The notes under the pieces: model-generated
What the model was told of the DNA's origin: nothing
Databases searched by the model: none
What the model saw: only the letters and a program-made list of their open reading frames with translations
Program-made: the position numbers and the translations under genes
Assembly (NCBI GenBank): GCA_019009955.1
Contig: CM032228.1
Coordinates: 126,205,001 to 126,269,000, forward strand
Source: Riptortus pedestris
Taxonomy: Eukaryota; Arthropoda; Insecta; Hemiptera; Alydidae
Direction of reading: 5' to 3'
Length of the DNA: 64,000 bases
In this document: piece by piece, positions 44,191 to 57,331 of the stretch
Layout: every line of letters starts with the position of its first letter
How positions within the stretch are numbered: position 1 is the stretch's first letter

Positions 44191-46884
44191 CCAGGTGTAA
44201 CGTAAGATGTCATATTATTCTCATGTTGAAAAATGAACATATGTTAAATGGACGTCATGTTTTAGTTCAATTTTATAGTGATTGTACAGGGTGTATCGCA
44301 AGTAGTTGACAATCCTTAAAACGGTAAAAATACATCAAAAATGTAGTTAAACGCCACCAACCGCAGGTTTCTATCCATCTAAGTTTAAGCATCTTTGGTG
44401 CAGTGTAAAATTTAAATGCATTAATATGTATCCATGCGATATACAATTTATTCTTACAAGGGATACACATTGTTTCGTCGAAAGTAGGCGAATTTTATGT
44501 CTCAGCTATTTCCAAAAGCTATTGAAAAGCTTTTAAATATTTCTGGCCTTAACTGTCAGTTTCTGTGCTGCTATGGTGAATGAAAAAGTTGTAAGTATAT
44601 TGGAGCACTAATGAATTCTAGGGAAGTCTGAAGTCAAAATTAAAAATAAAAAAACTACAACGATTTAGGAGATTAAATTGTATTCTAAATACAATTCATT
44701 CTTTACAATTTCCTGACAAAATTAATTAGCCGTTATGAGTGATTGAGTAACAAATGGATGGACAAACAGACACGATTTCCAATTGTTCTTAGAGCGGTCT
44801 GAAACGTAAACTATTCATCCCCACCGAATTTAAATAGAAAATCAGACAAACCATAGAGTTTTGATAGAATTTATATAGATAAGAATTTCCCTTTTATCCA
44901 CTGTAACTCGTTTTATTTATTTCGTTTTAATTTTTCTACCTTACCCTAGAATTTGTCCTCTTTTTTTCCAGTGTTTGTATTTAGTTCTTTGTTTATGTTC
45001 TATATCAGTTTTAATGTTATTATTTATTCTCGCTTTCGTTAGTTTTGATTATATTGTTGTAATTTCCTTTTTATTTATTCACTGTTTATTGAGCTGCAAC
45101 GCCAAAGCTTTGAAGCTCCAAATGAATATGATAATAAAATCATCTATTTCCTTTACAAATGGATCAATGGACCACTCCTTAGCACCTTGTGGCCTTTGTA
45201 GGTGACCATACATCCAGATGCAACACCTAATATTAAAAATGTTTATCCAAAAATTGGCCACATGTCTTGAGCAAAAAACACTAGAGCGTCTGTAAAAAAA
45301 AAAATTAAGGGGCTCCAAACGAATATCACTAATGAGAACTCTCATATGTACTCATTATTCATATTATTTATATACTCATTTAAAATAATAATATGTAAAT
45401 ATTGTTTAGTTTTTGAAACAGAGATGCGATATAAGCAAAAATTTGATGCCAATACATAAAGGAGATTAATATAGTCTCGGAAGAATAAGAGATAGGAGGA
45501 TAGACTTAGAGGAGGCAGCCTTGATAAGGAAGATTGATCGACTGATGATAAAAGAGGATTACCATTTATCAGGATATCGTCACTACAGAATAAAAGGAAT
45601 TTCACAAGATGCAATATTCCAACAGGATTTCAACTACCGTAAAGCCTGACTCTGATATAAGCTATTTTCTCATCTTTTCCAGAAATATTCATCTATTTAG
45701 ATTAGCATTAGTTTTTTAAATAGTCCCTCAAGTGTCGTAGGCATATAGAACATGTATCGTCTATAAACGTATAACAGGCACTCGGAATTCAATTTTCAAA
45801 TGACAATATATTAACAATCTGATATATTTTCCTTTAATATCTCTTTTAGAGCAATGCATGTGATAATTACTGAGTTTACTTCTGAATAACCACACTTACT
45901 TGAGTTTGGTACGGTTTTAATATGGGGGATGTTAACTATCATTAGACTCATGTTGTACCGAGGAACACAAGAAAAAAAAGTATATTGACAAATTTATACT
46001 TCTGATTTGTTTTACTGACGATTTCCTAAATCTGTTATAATCCGTCCTACAAATCTACTTTCAATGAAATTCAAAAGGTTATAATTTTTGCAATCGAAAT
46101 TCAATCCTCTCTAACTTCCATCTGACATAATGTATAAAAATCAGCCAATTTATCCTTTCTGTAATCAATTATGGTGCTTATAACCTAGGGGACAGATTTA
46201 AATCAAGAAAACCCTGCCAGAGGTTTCCATAATGGATTTTGTCAATACACCTTTAAAATCACATTGGGAGTTTGAAAGCCTTCTTTTATTGTGAGATTAT
46301 CTTTGGTAACATAGAAATATATGCATATTTGGAACCAACTTATGTTTTTGCTAGGCTACATATACATCAGAGAATTTTTAACTCCAACGTTATTTTAGCT
46401 AATTTCTGAAATTCCTTTACTCAATGGACTGTAATTTAAACTGATTTTAATAGACGAGCATTTATGTCAGATAACGCATACTGAATGTTTCATTTATTTT
46501 TCATTATTTTTTTCAGGTGTCTAGATCTCCTGGAAGTAAATTCTTAATAATATGCATATTGTTTATTGGAGTACAGTTTTTCGTATCTGCCGGAAGTTGA
46601 ATAAAATATAATTAAGTTATCAACCATTTACTGGCATTGCATCTTAGAAATCAATAAAATCAAGTGAACCCTCTTTATTTCTGTTGTAAATCTACAAGAG
46701 TCTAGGTCAGGGAGATGAAGGAGTCACTTGGAGACTAAGGAGACGAGCAACATTTGTAAAATTAATTAAAATAATTACGAGAGATTCCTTTAGTTGAACC
46801 GAGGAGTTATAATGCCTTCCACAAGCCAGAAGAATCTATCGTACCATAAATTATTTATTCAAGCGTTACATTTTCTGAATACTT
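44191..46884. other. No supported gene
   Basis: Apart from the dispersed repeat segment at 44775-44890 (shared with 36053) I see nothing to annotate. Frames at 44975-45345 on both strands lack motifs. Confidence 0.45.
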
Positions 46885-47100
46885 ACTCACTTGGCCCTGC
46901 AGTCCTCTACAGACCTGGCCGCCTTCCATATGTTTCCATTTGACCATCCCAGCAAAGAATATCCAATTACGGATACCTTTCTGACAGTCATGCTCCAGGC
47001 ATTCAGCCATCTAAGCTTGAGCCTGTCTACTTTATCCCGGTATGCATCTTTTGTGTTTGTGACATGGCCTATTCATGCAACATGTCACCAATGTTTTGAA
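46885..47100 (-). pseudogene. Possible LINE ORF C-terminus, decayed
   Basis: A minus-strand frame reads VDRLKLRWLNAWSMTVRKVS, then WSNGNIWKAARSVEDCRAK and a stop. This loosely follows the 'RMRWLD...DREAWRAAV' ending of RTE/L1-like LINE ORF2 proteins. There is no RT next to it. The similarity is by pattern only. Confidence 0.3.
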
Positions 47101-47103
47101 TAA

Positions 47104-49800
47104 TATTCCAAAATCAGGACCATATTAACCATGTTGGGTTTTTAACCTCAAATGATATATATTTAACAAGTGGATTAGAAATGTCCACGCAAAAAAAAAG
47201 AAACGACATATAGTGGGCCAGTTTAGGGCAAGTTTAATTAATAGGAGGGAACAGATGATCCAAGAAGAGGATTTCCTGGTTATTTCCTCTGGATGATGTA
47301 GAGAATAATGGATATTCCATAACGTCGGAAACAGGGTACGACCCTTGCCTCTATTACAGTTTATCTCAACGGAAGTCAATAAGTACTCCAATTATAGGGT
47401 GATTTATGACAAACCAATATGGGGATAATCCTAGCTATAGGGCATATCTTAACTTATCATGAACTACAATACATGCATAAATGTGGCCTAACATTGATAT
47501 ATCATATGAAGTTATGATTTTACAGTCTTAAGTAATGAGTTTCTACCTTTGGAACAATCGAAATGTTTCAAAAACTAACATAAAAGTAATTTTAAATTCA
47601 AGGTTTTTCTGTCGTTGTTTTTTTACGATAATATTATTAAGGGAACTAAGTTATTGATTGATTGTATTTATGACGTTCATTTCTAAAACACCTTAAATCA
47701 ACATAACAAATAGGTCACATAATAAACGTGTTATTCAGCCAGTGTGTTTGTACGTTTATACATTTTTCTGTAACTCGAAAAGTAACGGAGTTATTTATAT
47801 TCTAATCCCCAACTCATCTCACATTTATAATAGAACAATGTATCAGGAAATTCCTTATTTGAAACTTAAATACCCACATACTGTTTTCATTAGATCATTA
47901 CTATCTGAGATAAAAGGTTCATTTTCAATCTGACATCATCTAATGGCCTCAAATTTAATTTGATCGATAACATACTTGATTTTTAACAATTTAACATACT
48001 GCTAAAAAATCATGTTCATTAATGGCCAAAATTGGATGAGGAATGGGGACATAGAGAAAGATTAAATTACAAAATCGTTGATAACTCCGTTTTTACGAAT
48101 CGGTTTGCCAACAGTTGTATACCCCAAGTAATTTACTCGAATTCCTGTTTCATATATTATTTTTTAACCCACACATTAACACAGGTATTTGTTTTTGTTT
48201 TCAGTTAACCCTCACTCTTAGTCAAGCGTATTTCACTTAAAGTAATTTATTTATGTTAATCGGAAACATTTAATGTTTAAAATTCAATGACCTATTATTG
48301 CCTAAGAAATAGATATTAGAGATGTAAGATAACATCATCAGCCAGGCAATGCAAAAGGAGTAATATTATCTCAGTTTACACAGTATCTCCATGGACAATT
48401 TTAATTAACAAAAATAATAGTTGGTTTTGGGGGGGGGAGGAGTCTGTTATGTGCTATTTTGCAACCTTCCCCGGATTTCCAAAAACTAGAATAATCATTT
48501 TAAATCTTAAATAATTACTTAACATTATCCAACATGGGAAAACGGAGACATGAGAGTACTCAATTGAATGTAGTTCTAAGAATACGAGATTTATATTTTG
48601 AAATGTAACAAGATATGTACGTGGGTTAGATAGAGTTCAAGGAATTCCAGGGGCTGAAAGCCAGTGGTATAGATACTACTTCTGAGAAAAGGAAGGAGGG
48701 CACCTGCTCTGAGTAATGGCTGCCTTCCTAGTAATTATGGGCTTTCTACATTTCTCATATAGGTTTTAATTAAAGTAATGAAACACTATATCTTTGAGAG
48801 GTATAAATAACAAGTGTTCTCCAGAATGTGCTCAAGTATTTCCCCTCCACCCCACCTTTACTGCCTTTGTGCCCTCTACCTCACCACTTGAGGTAACAGA
48901 TAGCTATGGGGCTAGTTTCAAATCATTAACTTGCCTTCGAGAGGTAATATTTGTTTTAATAAATTGTTATAGGCAACTGTAAAGTTTTGCACCTACAGCT
49001 GATAAATTATTATTAACCCGAATGTTTGAAGTTCCCTGACTTATTCCGTTAAAGAAGTCTAAATTTAGGTTTTGAAGTTAGTAACGCCGAACAAGCCGAT
49101 ATGGACTTATTAGCTGCAAGCCATTTTCTGCTTTAGAGCAACCCTTCAGACAATGACGTCACCCAATGAGATATAGCCATAGACGGAGGGGACGATAACC
49201 CCCCCCCCTAATTTATTATTATTATTTATTACCTCGGGAAGATCGGAGTATTATAATTATTTGAAAGTGCATTCATAAGTTACCTGTTGACTAGAGTCTT
49301 GAGGGAAACGACACAGAAGCAATAAGGGTGACTTGGGAAATGTCTCAGCTGATTCAGAAGGACACTTCTAAGTTCTTCGTTGTACGTTAAATAAAACACA
49401 TGACCCGAATTGCTAGTTTATTTGCGTGTTTCTAGCAACTCCGTCTAAATCCAAACGAAGGATTTGAATTTGAGTTCCACTTTCCGCAAATATCCATTAA
49501 AAGTAAATAGCTATGAGTTAAGACTAGTTAAATCTCCATCGGACCTACTTAAGAATGAAAAAAATCGCATAAGGAGAAGGCGGTGCTAAAAGAATAGGTA
49601 AATTAAAAATACGTATATATTCGTTTGTTCCCATTCTAACGGTAATAATTTTTAAGGTCGTTAAATGGATAAAATTTTTATAAATTTCTTGAGGAGGAGG
49701 ATAAAAAATCGAAGTAAATCCGTTATCCTGATCCGAATGAAAAAAATGTTTTATAATCATTGTCACTATTCCAATGAGTAATCTTCAATTGTTAATCTGA
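47104..49800. other. No supported gene; trace of Helentron-like sequence
   Basis: 48000-48180 has CATTAATGGCCAAAATTGG and later fragments reminiscent of the Helentron-like interior, but no ends. The G run near 48430 and C run near 49201 may be further remnants. Short frames at 47742-47933 and 48794-48982 are unremarkable. Confidence 0.4.
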
Positions 49801-49805
49801 TCATT

Positions 49806-49995
49806 TGGTAAACCTAGAGTGGCGAGTTCGATTCTTGCCTGGGCAAAGGAAATTATTTAGTGACGAAATTCGTTAAATAACGTCCTAAAATCCCACCCTG
49901 GCTAGAAAAGGGTGGTAACCTGTTGATAACCCGTCCCGATTAGCCTAAGTTGCAAAAAGTGGACGTTAATAAATAATAATAATAATAATAATAAT
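49806..49995 (+). mobile_element. tRNA-derived SINE copy
   Basis: A 5'-truncated head (GGCGAGTTCGATTCTTGCC), then the body with CCCGTCCCGATTAGCC and AAAAAGTGGACGTTAATAAA, and a long (AAT)n tail at 49975-49996. Confidence 0.85.
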
Positions 49996-50143
49996 CTGAT
50001 CATATTTTCTGTAACTCGGTAATCAAGGGAGATATTTGTAGTTCTTAATTTTCAGCCTTCAGTAGTGAAGACTAGATGGTGGTAGATCAGTAGCGTGTGG
50101 AAAATCTGCTTAATACACACAGAGCCTGTCTTCAGGAGGATAT

Positions 50144-50765
50144 ATGCTACGACTGGAATGTGGCAGAGCTTCGTTAAAAGTAAAGGATTTGAAAGTAGCC
50201 CTCCAGTGTTTTTTTAAACTTGTTGAAATGGGCGACTTCAGAATTCCAAAGCGCTGCTTCTCCAGACTCCTAAAAAATGACCAGCGGGACCGAAGGTCTA
50301 ATTTAAACTGGGTCTCTCATTTCAGAAAAACAATTTATTTTTATTTTATTTTATTTTTTTTATTTATTTTTTTATTTTATTTTTGTTTCTTCTTAAATTT
50401 TTATTTCAATAAATTATATTTAATATAAGCACATTAAGTAAATTTTATGTTCTTGTTTATTTTTATTTTATTTTCTTTCTTTCTATTTCTATATGATTTT
50501 GATCACCCAATGTCGAGTAAGCTATTTTAACTACTATATAATGTAATACATTGCTTATTAATATACTAATTATAGCCAAATTATTTATTTTATCAATCAA
50601 CAATATTATTGTGTTATTTCAGAGAAGTATTGTACCTACCTATGTGTTCTAATTTTTGTAAAAATTTAATTTAATTTAAAATGTATTAATTTGTAAAAAT
50701 TTGGACCCCCTGTAAAAATTTTATACTTAAATAGAGAATTTTTATCTATCTATCTATCTTATCTA
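50144..50765 (+). mobile_element. 5'-truncated LINE with (ATCT)n tail
   Basis: The frame 50144-50335 reads LECGRASLKVKDLKVALQCF, then FKLVEMGDFRIPKRCFSRLL and NLNWVSHFRKTI. This matches the post-RT C-terminal region of arthropod LINEs ('ELG..PL.....L..W.RL.....R.P'). The later codons to 50428 are T-rich 3' UTR read-through. The UTR ends GGACCCCCTGTAAAAATTTT, then a tail of ATCT units (50742-50760), a tail type seen in several LINE clades. RT and endonuclease are missing. Confidence 0.55.
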
Positions 50766-52580
50766 CTACCTATCTTCAGGAGGATTTACCAACGATCCAA
50801 CCCCTCTTGGCGGATTTGTCTTTTAGAATCCTTTATTTTCCTCTACTACTATCTATTTCGATTAAGTAAATCAAAGTATTTTCATGTACACAATTGTTTT
50901 TATAAGTCTGTTAACCTTTGAGTATAGAGTTTGATTAACATGTTTAACGAGTATGTAAAGTTGGGTCAGGAAGGTTTACTTGGGGCCTAGAAATCACATG
51001 TTAAACAAAAGTAACCAATTTAAGTTTTTATTTACTCCACTCCGTTGCCTCCTGTTAAAGAATTGGGGAGGGGGGAGGTCGATATAATTTTTTAATAATT
51101 GGGTCACATAGCTTGCTTTAAATTAGAAAATTTTAATTTTAGGTTAGTTCTTTTTTGTACAGTCCATTTCTGTAATAGTTTTTCTACTATTATTATTAGT
51201 GTAGCTAATTAATTATTTTCACAGTAAACAATAAATTACATCTGGGGAGACGTTCTCGAAAATTTGTATATTTTTCGAAATCAAGAAAGCAATTATATAA
51301 TTCATCTATTAATCAAGTTGTGCAATTACTGGAAATGGGAATGTGCAGGAGGTCTTGTGGAGAACTTATATAGGAGTGCCTTAAGTGTTGGAGGTCCTTG
51401 GAGTAGTGAAAGCAATTCATTTAGTTAATGGACTGTTTATAGAGGCAGCCCGTGCACAATATTAAGAGAACAAACTATTTCTAAGTGAAACATTTACTCT
51501 AAGTCTTCTACCTTGAGATACCACTTGTAAGTGCATCTATAAGTGGTTATTGCATATCTATTTGTCAATTATAGCTAGATTATCGTCTATAGGCTTTAAA
51601 TTTGTGACTTTAACATATTTGCCATATCCAATTATTTCATTTTATTTTCATTTCGTTGCAAACATGGAGTAGTGGGTTAGATTTTAGCGTGAGCTATAGG
51701 AATTTATTGAGCAATAAACTAACTAAATAATTTTGAATGAATAATAAAAAAAAATACCTATTTACCTCCAAAAAGGTTGTTTAGGAGGGAGCCCGCTTTC
51801 AGAACATCAGTTCAGTCTTCAGTGCCTACAAAAATCCCACAGAATGTTACACACTTTAGACAGAGCTGTAAATATTGGTGAATGAAAATGTCAACCAAGC
51901 ACATCAAACATAATGACAAACACTTATTATCATTCTCATAATATAATAAAACATGACAACAAACGTGTCGAAATTTAAAAATATAATAAATGAAAATCTG
52001 CGTTGTCCAAAATAATTATAATAGAGGGGCAAAAATCAATATAGCATATATTAGTATAGATACAGCTAAAAGCAGTAGCTTATACCACGGCGGCCGAACC
52101 TCCAACTCCTCCCTTTTGTTCAAGTAATTGTTGATGTTCTCAAAAGTACGGGGTAGGTGAAGAGTAAAACAGGCTCATTTTTATTTATCTGCCACTCTGT
52201 CTAATGTATTTTATTGCATGTGTCCTTCGCACATCATAGCAGGATAAAATTGACGTTCATAAATAACTACAGTTCCTTATTTACAGAAGGGTATCAGAGT
52301 GAATACTGTGAAATAAAATGTAATTTAGTTATTTACATAAAATGGTTTTTTTCATATGCGATTTACCACAAACTTTTGTGGTCCTTTCATGCTAAAGCAC
52401 TCCAGTTTGAGGAAGGCCATGTGTTGAATACTTATATGTGCATTTCCATCTGCTTAGTGCTACTGAGGCTGAGAATTTGGAGGTTGCTTTATGCTTAAAT
52501 TCTGGAAAGTTTTAGCATTGCTTAGGCCGTTTCATGGGTCGCCGAAAACTCGTCCAATTGTGGCTTGAAGTTCGTTACTG
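50766..52580. other. No supported gene; degenerate SINE trace
   Basis: 51665-51735 resembles the SINE body (ATAGGAATTTATTGAGCAAT) but is too decayed for boundaries. Nothing else is recognised. Confidence 0.4.
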
Positions 52581-52581
52581 C

Positions 52582-52866
52582 TCATATAACGTTGTTGAAG
52601 GGACTATAGACTTTCCTTGATGGTTCTTCAGGCTCCAAACTGATTGAGAATTTTGGTCTAGATGACAATATTGAATTTATGTTTTTATGCTCAGCTTCAC
52701 AACAAAACGGTATTTGAAAACGAGGAGTGAAATATTCCAAATGCATAAAGGTGTTTAGAATCCAATCCATTTGATGATTGGTACTCATATCTTGCCTTTC
52801 CTTCAATTTACGTCCCTGACCCAACTCTAGACTCTCCTTAACAATGATCCTTCGAGCCTTGAAGCT
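52582..52866 (-). CDS. Candidate exon, unknown protein
   Basis: A minus-strand frame of about 95 codons runs from a possible acceptor (CCAGATATGACAG|AGC) to a stop at 52582. The content is coherent: RRIIVKESLELGQGRKLKER, QDMSTNHQMDWILN and SISLEPEEPSRKVYSPF. An upstream in-frame stop lies just before the acceptor. I do not recognise a domain. It could be the last exon of a minus-strand gene. Confidence 0.3.
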   Translation of the reverse strand, partial: SFKARRIIVKESLELGQGRKLKERQDMSTNHQMDWILNTFMHLEYFTPRFQIPFCCEAEHKNINSILSSRPKFSISLEPEEPSRKVYSPFNNVI

Positions 52867-55790
52867 CTGTCATATCTGGCCACATTCAATAGATTTCTCA
52901 AAGGCAATCCAGCTCATCATCAGCAACTATTAGCCTAGAAGAGTAATATCTTCATTATCGTACCTCCCTTCAAACTCGCTCTAAGTGGGTATGGTCCCAC
53001 TGCCCCAATTCACTGCTAGGAGATTTAGTGGTTATTAATGAACCCAAATGTCCACCTTGTCGACTATAGTATGCCCAAATTTTCATTCCTTTGTAGTTCC
53101 ATTATCCCTGCCACTGGGTTGCAGTAAAGTAGCGTCAGTAATTATCCAAGTTAATTTAATATTAATTTTCCCAGTTATCGTGGCATTGTGGATTTTATCC
53201 ACGGCTGGTTTATACTTGCAGTGTAAAGCCTCACTCACAGACTTGGTTATTTACTTTACTCGCAAACGACTGATGGCAACAGTCAATACCACTCCCAGTA
53301 TTCTCTGACTTCTTCAGTGGATTGGTATCTTCCGAAGTTCAAAAGCAGTCTGCTATGGACTTAGCTTACAATACTCGCTTTTACTTTTAAAGTCTCTGCA
53401 TTAATGGTCTAGTAGTTTACTAAGTTATTAGTGATTCAGGAAATCTCTACTTCCAGGTTTTCCAGATATTACTAACAAATGATCTTAGATATTTTCTAAA
53501 TTTTCGTATTAGATATATGAATATTGTATTCCATTCCCTATATATATAATACCCCTATTGTGTAAAGGTATTTTATTTCTTAGAGGCATTTTCTAAATTC
53601 AAGTTTTTTTCATTACCCTCAGGTCATTGCAGTTTGATTTCATTCTGTAATGAGGCATTCTCTATCTCATATAATAAAATTATCTGGAGTGCTCCACGAA
53701 ATTAAAAAAATCAATCACCTGTTAAATCAGTCGTTTGTATTTGTTTCTTATGATGCACGAAGGAAACATAAAAAGAGGCTTAACTTCCTCAAAAAGTATA
53801 AGCGACAGGGTGGTTTCAGAGCAAGAGGCTGGTCTCGACAGAGGTCTGTCGATTGTGGAAGTAAGGCCTGTTTTTATATTTTCCTTATGATATCTACCAT
53901 TCCACCGTTCAGCACATCCCTTTAGAAAAAATGGTTTCTTATTATTGATATAATCGAGAAAATTTGTTCTCCTGACTTAAATTGTTCCATATAGAAGGTA
54001 AATTGAGTAAGGCGGTATTCCAGCAGAAGTTGCTCGTAAAGTTTGCTTGTGACGAAACGATAACTCTTTTGGCTTGGGTAAGTGAAAAGTCCTTTGATGT
54101 GTGCCTACCGAAGCCTCAATTCCCCAACTCCACAACCGGAAACAACTATTATACACTTTCCATCCTACATAGGTAACTTTCTGCTTTGCCTGTTAGAAAT
54201 AAAAACTCAATTATTGACTTCAGAAGTTTTTTGAATGATTCAAATACAATCGATACTTTTATCGTTTATTTAGAATATTATTCAATCATTTTTAAGATCA
54301 TTATATAAAGGAGCATTTTATTGAACTACATTACATCTGGTGGTATTACTATATCTATTTACAGGATTGAACTATGTAATATATTGGTATCTTTTAATGA
54401 TAAGCTATCTTTAGATGGGGTCTAAGGTATGTTCAATCGTCGACGCCGGTGGAAAAGATACACCTATGTTGGTAGATTTTGGTGCTCCTTTACTACAGAT
54501 GTTGTGGAATCACATCCACTGCCTGGCCTAACCCTGGGTAAAGGGAAGGGAAGAGGATGGAGTAAGCGACATCCATATTTATGCGGCAAACGTAAAATAA
54601 TAGCAATACATCCTTCTGCTTGTAATCAATACCTATATAAGTACTTGGAAGTGTGGAGAAGGTAAACAAATGTTCAACAAGTCCCGATAAGGACAGATTT
54701 GGAGAGAGAGTATAAAAGTAACACTATGTATATAGCTTACAAGGAGTAAGAGAGATGAAAATGAATACTAAAAAAAAATTAAAAATAGAAATGAAACAGT
54801 AAAATTGTTTCAGCCTGAATGGGCAGTAGAGCAATGAATGAATCTTCATGGACAGAATAGGGTGTATGTACTTTGTCATAATAAACATAAGGTGGAGGAA
54901 AACAACCCTATTCTGTTCATCCAGATTGAAACCGTAAAACGCGAATAGGTTCAAAGCAACGTTTTTGGTAATTGTTGGTTTATTTGAAAGTATTATTTTT
55001 TTTTGAAAGAGTAAAGACTGAATATTTAAAAAACCCTATTACCCTATCGAGTAATAGTTTGTTAGTTTATTTCTCTTTGTGGTTTACAAATTACTCTCTC
55101 TGTTTGTAGCCTACATTACTTAATGTAGGGTAAAGAAAATAAGGTGTATTAGACTTTATTGTTCTTAATTTTAATTTCGTAATAATTGTTCTTGACTTAA
55201 AATGAATTCTGATAACTGATTTGAAATGTTTTGTATGATGGATTTGTAAAACCACGTGGAAGAAAATGGTCAAGAAAAAACTAAGGTGTTATATGGAAAA
55301 CTACTGATATAATTTTAATAAATGTAGGTCTCATCCCACCTACCATTAATGAATTGTTATTGATTTATAATATCAATGTTAATTCGAAATTAATGGTTTC
55401 TAATAAACACTATATCTCTTTATTATAAGTTTACGGTTGAAAATTAAAGGATATGAATTATAGAGTGCACAATCAATTTAAATGAAATAAAAATATTTAA
55501 TAAAAATTGAACATAACTGCATCACGGGATATATAATAAATTATTTCGCATAAGTGAAAAAATTATTAATTAGATAATAATATAACATCAGTTCCATCAT
55601 GTCCTTTTCGTTTTTTGTAGAAAAGTCTATAGAAATGATGATAAGTAGTTGGTACAAATGGCAATAATTATAACAATATTTTTAGTGGAGTTCATATTTA
55701 CGATTGGGGGAACCATTATAGATTTGGCAAGGTCGAACAGTAATGTTTTTATATCTCTGGAATATGCTTGATGGTAGAGGAATCAATTGA
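52867..55790. other. No supported gene; some coding-like patches
   Basis: Composition is more balanced than elsewhere (about 52870-53340 and 54420-54665), and plus-strand frames at 53048-53308, 53650-53925 and 54429-54665 are open. None shows a convincing domain or splice context. They may be remains of old elements. Confidence 0.35.
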
Positions 55791-55794
55791 TAAG

Positions 55795-56630
55795 GATCAA
55801 TAAGAAGGCCAAGTCCTCTACAGTTTTTAATATTATGCAAAGTGCACTTTCGGAGTCAACGCTCCATCCTCAGTGCCTGCTGACAAACACAACCTTCAGT
55901 TAATTTAACATTCATAGCATGGCCAAAAGTAAAAAATAAAAAACAGTCACAAAAACAAACACAAAATTAAGAGTAAAAAATATAGAAACTTAAAACTAGT
56001 CAACTAATAAAAATAGAAAATCTAAGAACTAGTCAACAACTAAAAAATTAAAAAATTTAAACCAAAACAATAGAAAATCTAATAACAAGTCAACTATAAC
56101 AATTAAAGAAGTAAACAACGATAAGCGTATGTCAAAACTAAAAACTATAAATAGAATTAAAAAATAAAAAACCTACACAAATTACAGAGGTAACTGGAAA
56201 ACATATCACAGTGGGTGGGAACGTCTGAAAAACAACCCAGAGATCCTAATACATACTAATAATAGAGAGATGTAGGGGGTACCTGATTAAAGCTGCGTAG
56301 TCTGGACCAGGACCCCCGGGCGACTGAACCTCTGTCGCCGTAGAGAAGACAGGGCTTCTTATAAAGATTACGATCTCCATTTGCCTGCCTGTCCAACCTT
56401 ATATGCAGCCCCTCAGCCGTATTTGATCTTTTGCCCTTCTTCTCTTCATACAGCAATTGATATTTTATGCTGGACATGTCATGACCCCCTTTCTTGGCGT
56501 GTGCGGAAAACTCAGTGTCACGAGTGCTCCTAAGACGTGTCCTTATCTTTCTACCACTCTGCCCCACATAAGAGGCATCACATCCCGTGCACGAGATCCT
56601 ATACACGCCAGATCTATCCAGGGGGTCCAC
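55795..56630 (-). mobile_element. Penelope-like element, 3' part
   Basis: A minus-strand GIY-YIG ORF (56630-56256) is followed by an A-rich 3' UTR. The UTR has loose repeats of AACTAGTCAACTA and AATAGAAAATCTAA (55980-56110). It closes with GCACTGAGGATGGAGCGTTG, then CTCCGAAAGTGC and GGCCTTCTTATTGATCC. The RT is absent, so the copy is 5'-truncated. Its truncated 5' edge abuts a Helentron-like copy. It belongs to a different PLE lineage from the one at 2574. Confidence 0.7.
56256..56630 (-). pseudogene. PLE GIY-YIG endonuclease fragment
   Basis: 124 codons, open throughout. The N-terminal part gives SGVYRISCTGCDASYVGQSG and RKIRTRLRSTRDTEFSAH: the GIY (GVY) and YIG (YVG) strands, CxxC-like cysteines and the Arg-bearing helix of the Penelope endonuclease. 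It ends FNQVPPTSLYY. The frame at its 5' edge is cut off by the truncation, so the Met is not the true start. It is similar in ending to the tail at 12830. Confidence 0.7.
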
Positions 56631-56631
56631 G

Positions 56632-56651
56632 AAAATGAGGTCCGTTCAAAA

Positions 56652-56709
<58 letters not shown>

Positions 56710-57146
56710 CTGTTACCGCTCTAGCGGTCGCAATTTTTGTTTGATCGTTACCAAACTCGATATTTAGTCGTTTTATGTAAAAAGAAAGATCAAGTTCGTT
56801 AACGGCTGAAATCGAACTACGGGGAGGGGGGGGGTTTAGAGGGGAGGATTTTCAAAAATTCGAAATATCTCCGTTACTATTAGGCGGATCGAAAAATTTT
56901 ACAAAATCAATCTTATTACAAATAAAATTTACTATAAATATTGATATATAAATTTATTCTCTATCTTGAATATTAACCGAGATATTTGCATTTTTATTAC
57001 ATCTGGGTGGCTAACGGACAAAGTGTCTATCCCGTCAAAAGCTAGTTCGGCCGTTTCATTAACTGCTCGGCTCTCGTGAAATTTCTCTATTGTAAAACAT
57101 CACGTGGGAAATCTGCTTAGTTTACGCAGCCCCTGCGTGACGGACT
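56632..57146 (+). mobile_element. Helentron-like element lacking the first ~110 bp
   Basis: It enters the family at GAAAATGAGGTCCGTTCAAA, then a TA tract (56655-56706), GTTACCGCTCTAGCGGTCGC, the GGCTGAAATC block and a G run. It ends GGGAAATCTGCTTAGTTTAC, the hairpin GCAGCCCCTGC, and TGACGGACT. The 5' palindrome is missing. Confidence 0.65.
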
Positions 57147-57331
57147 TTTTTATTCATGGTGATTCATTTTGTGGCATATTTTTCCAGAGGATAAATAGTT
57201 TAAAAAATTCTTCATTATCCTTAAGTTAGGCTTTGTGCTAAATTTAGCTATGTTGGTCCTTTGGTACCGATAGTATATAGAAACACAGAGTTTTACTAGC
57301 TGTATTGATACTTTTTGAAATTCCTGTTTTG

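Noticed and set aside
52840..53310. BEL/Gypsy pol-like reading on the plus strand (SLEALSYLATFNRFLKGN)
   Set aside because: There is only a loose resemblance to the region between RNase H and integrase. Many stops interrupt it and the minus-strand frame is cleaner.
54440..54520. Retroviral-type protease motif (MLVDFGAPLLQ)
   Set aside because: The catalytic D-T/S-G is replaced by DFG, the frame closes soon after, and no gag or RT lies nearby.
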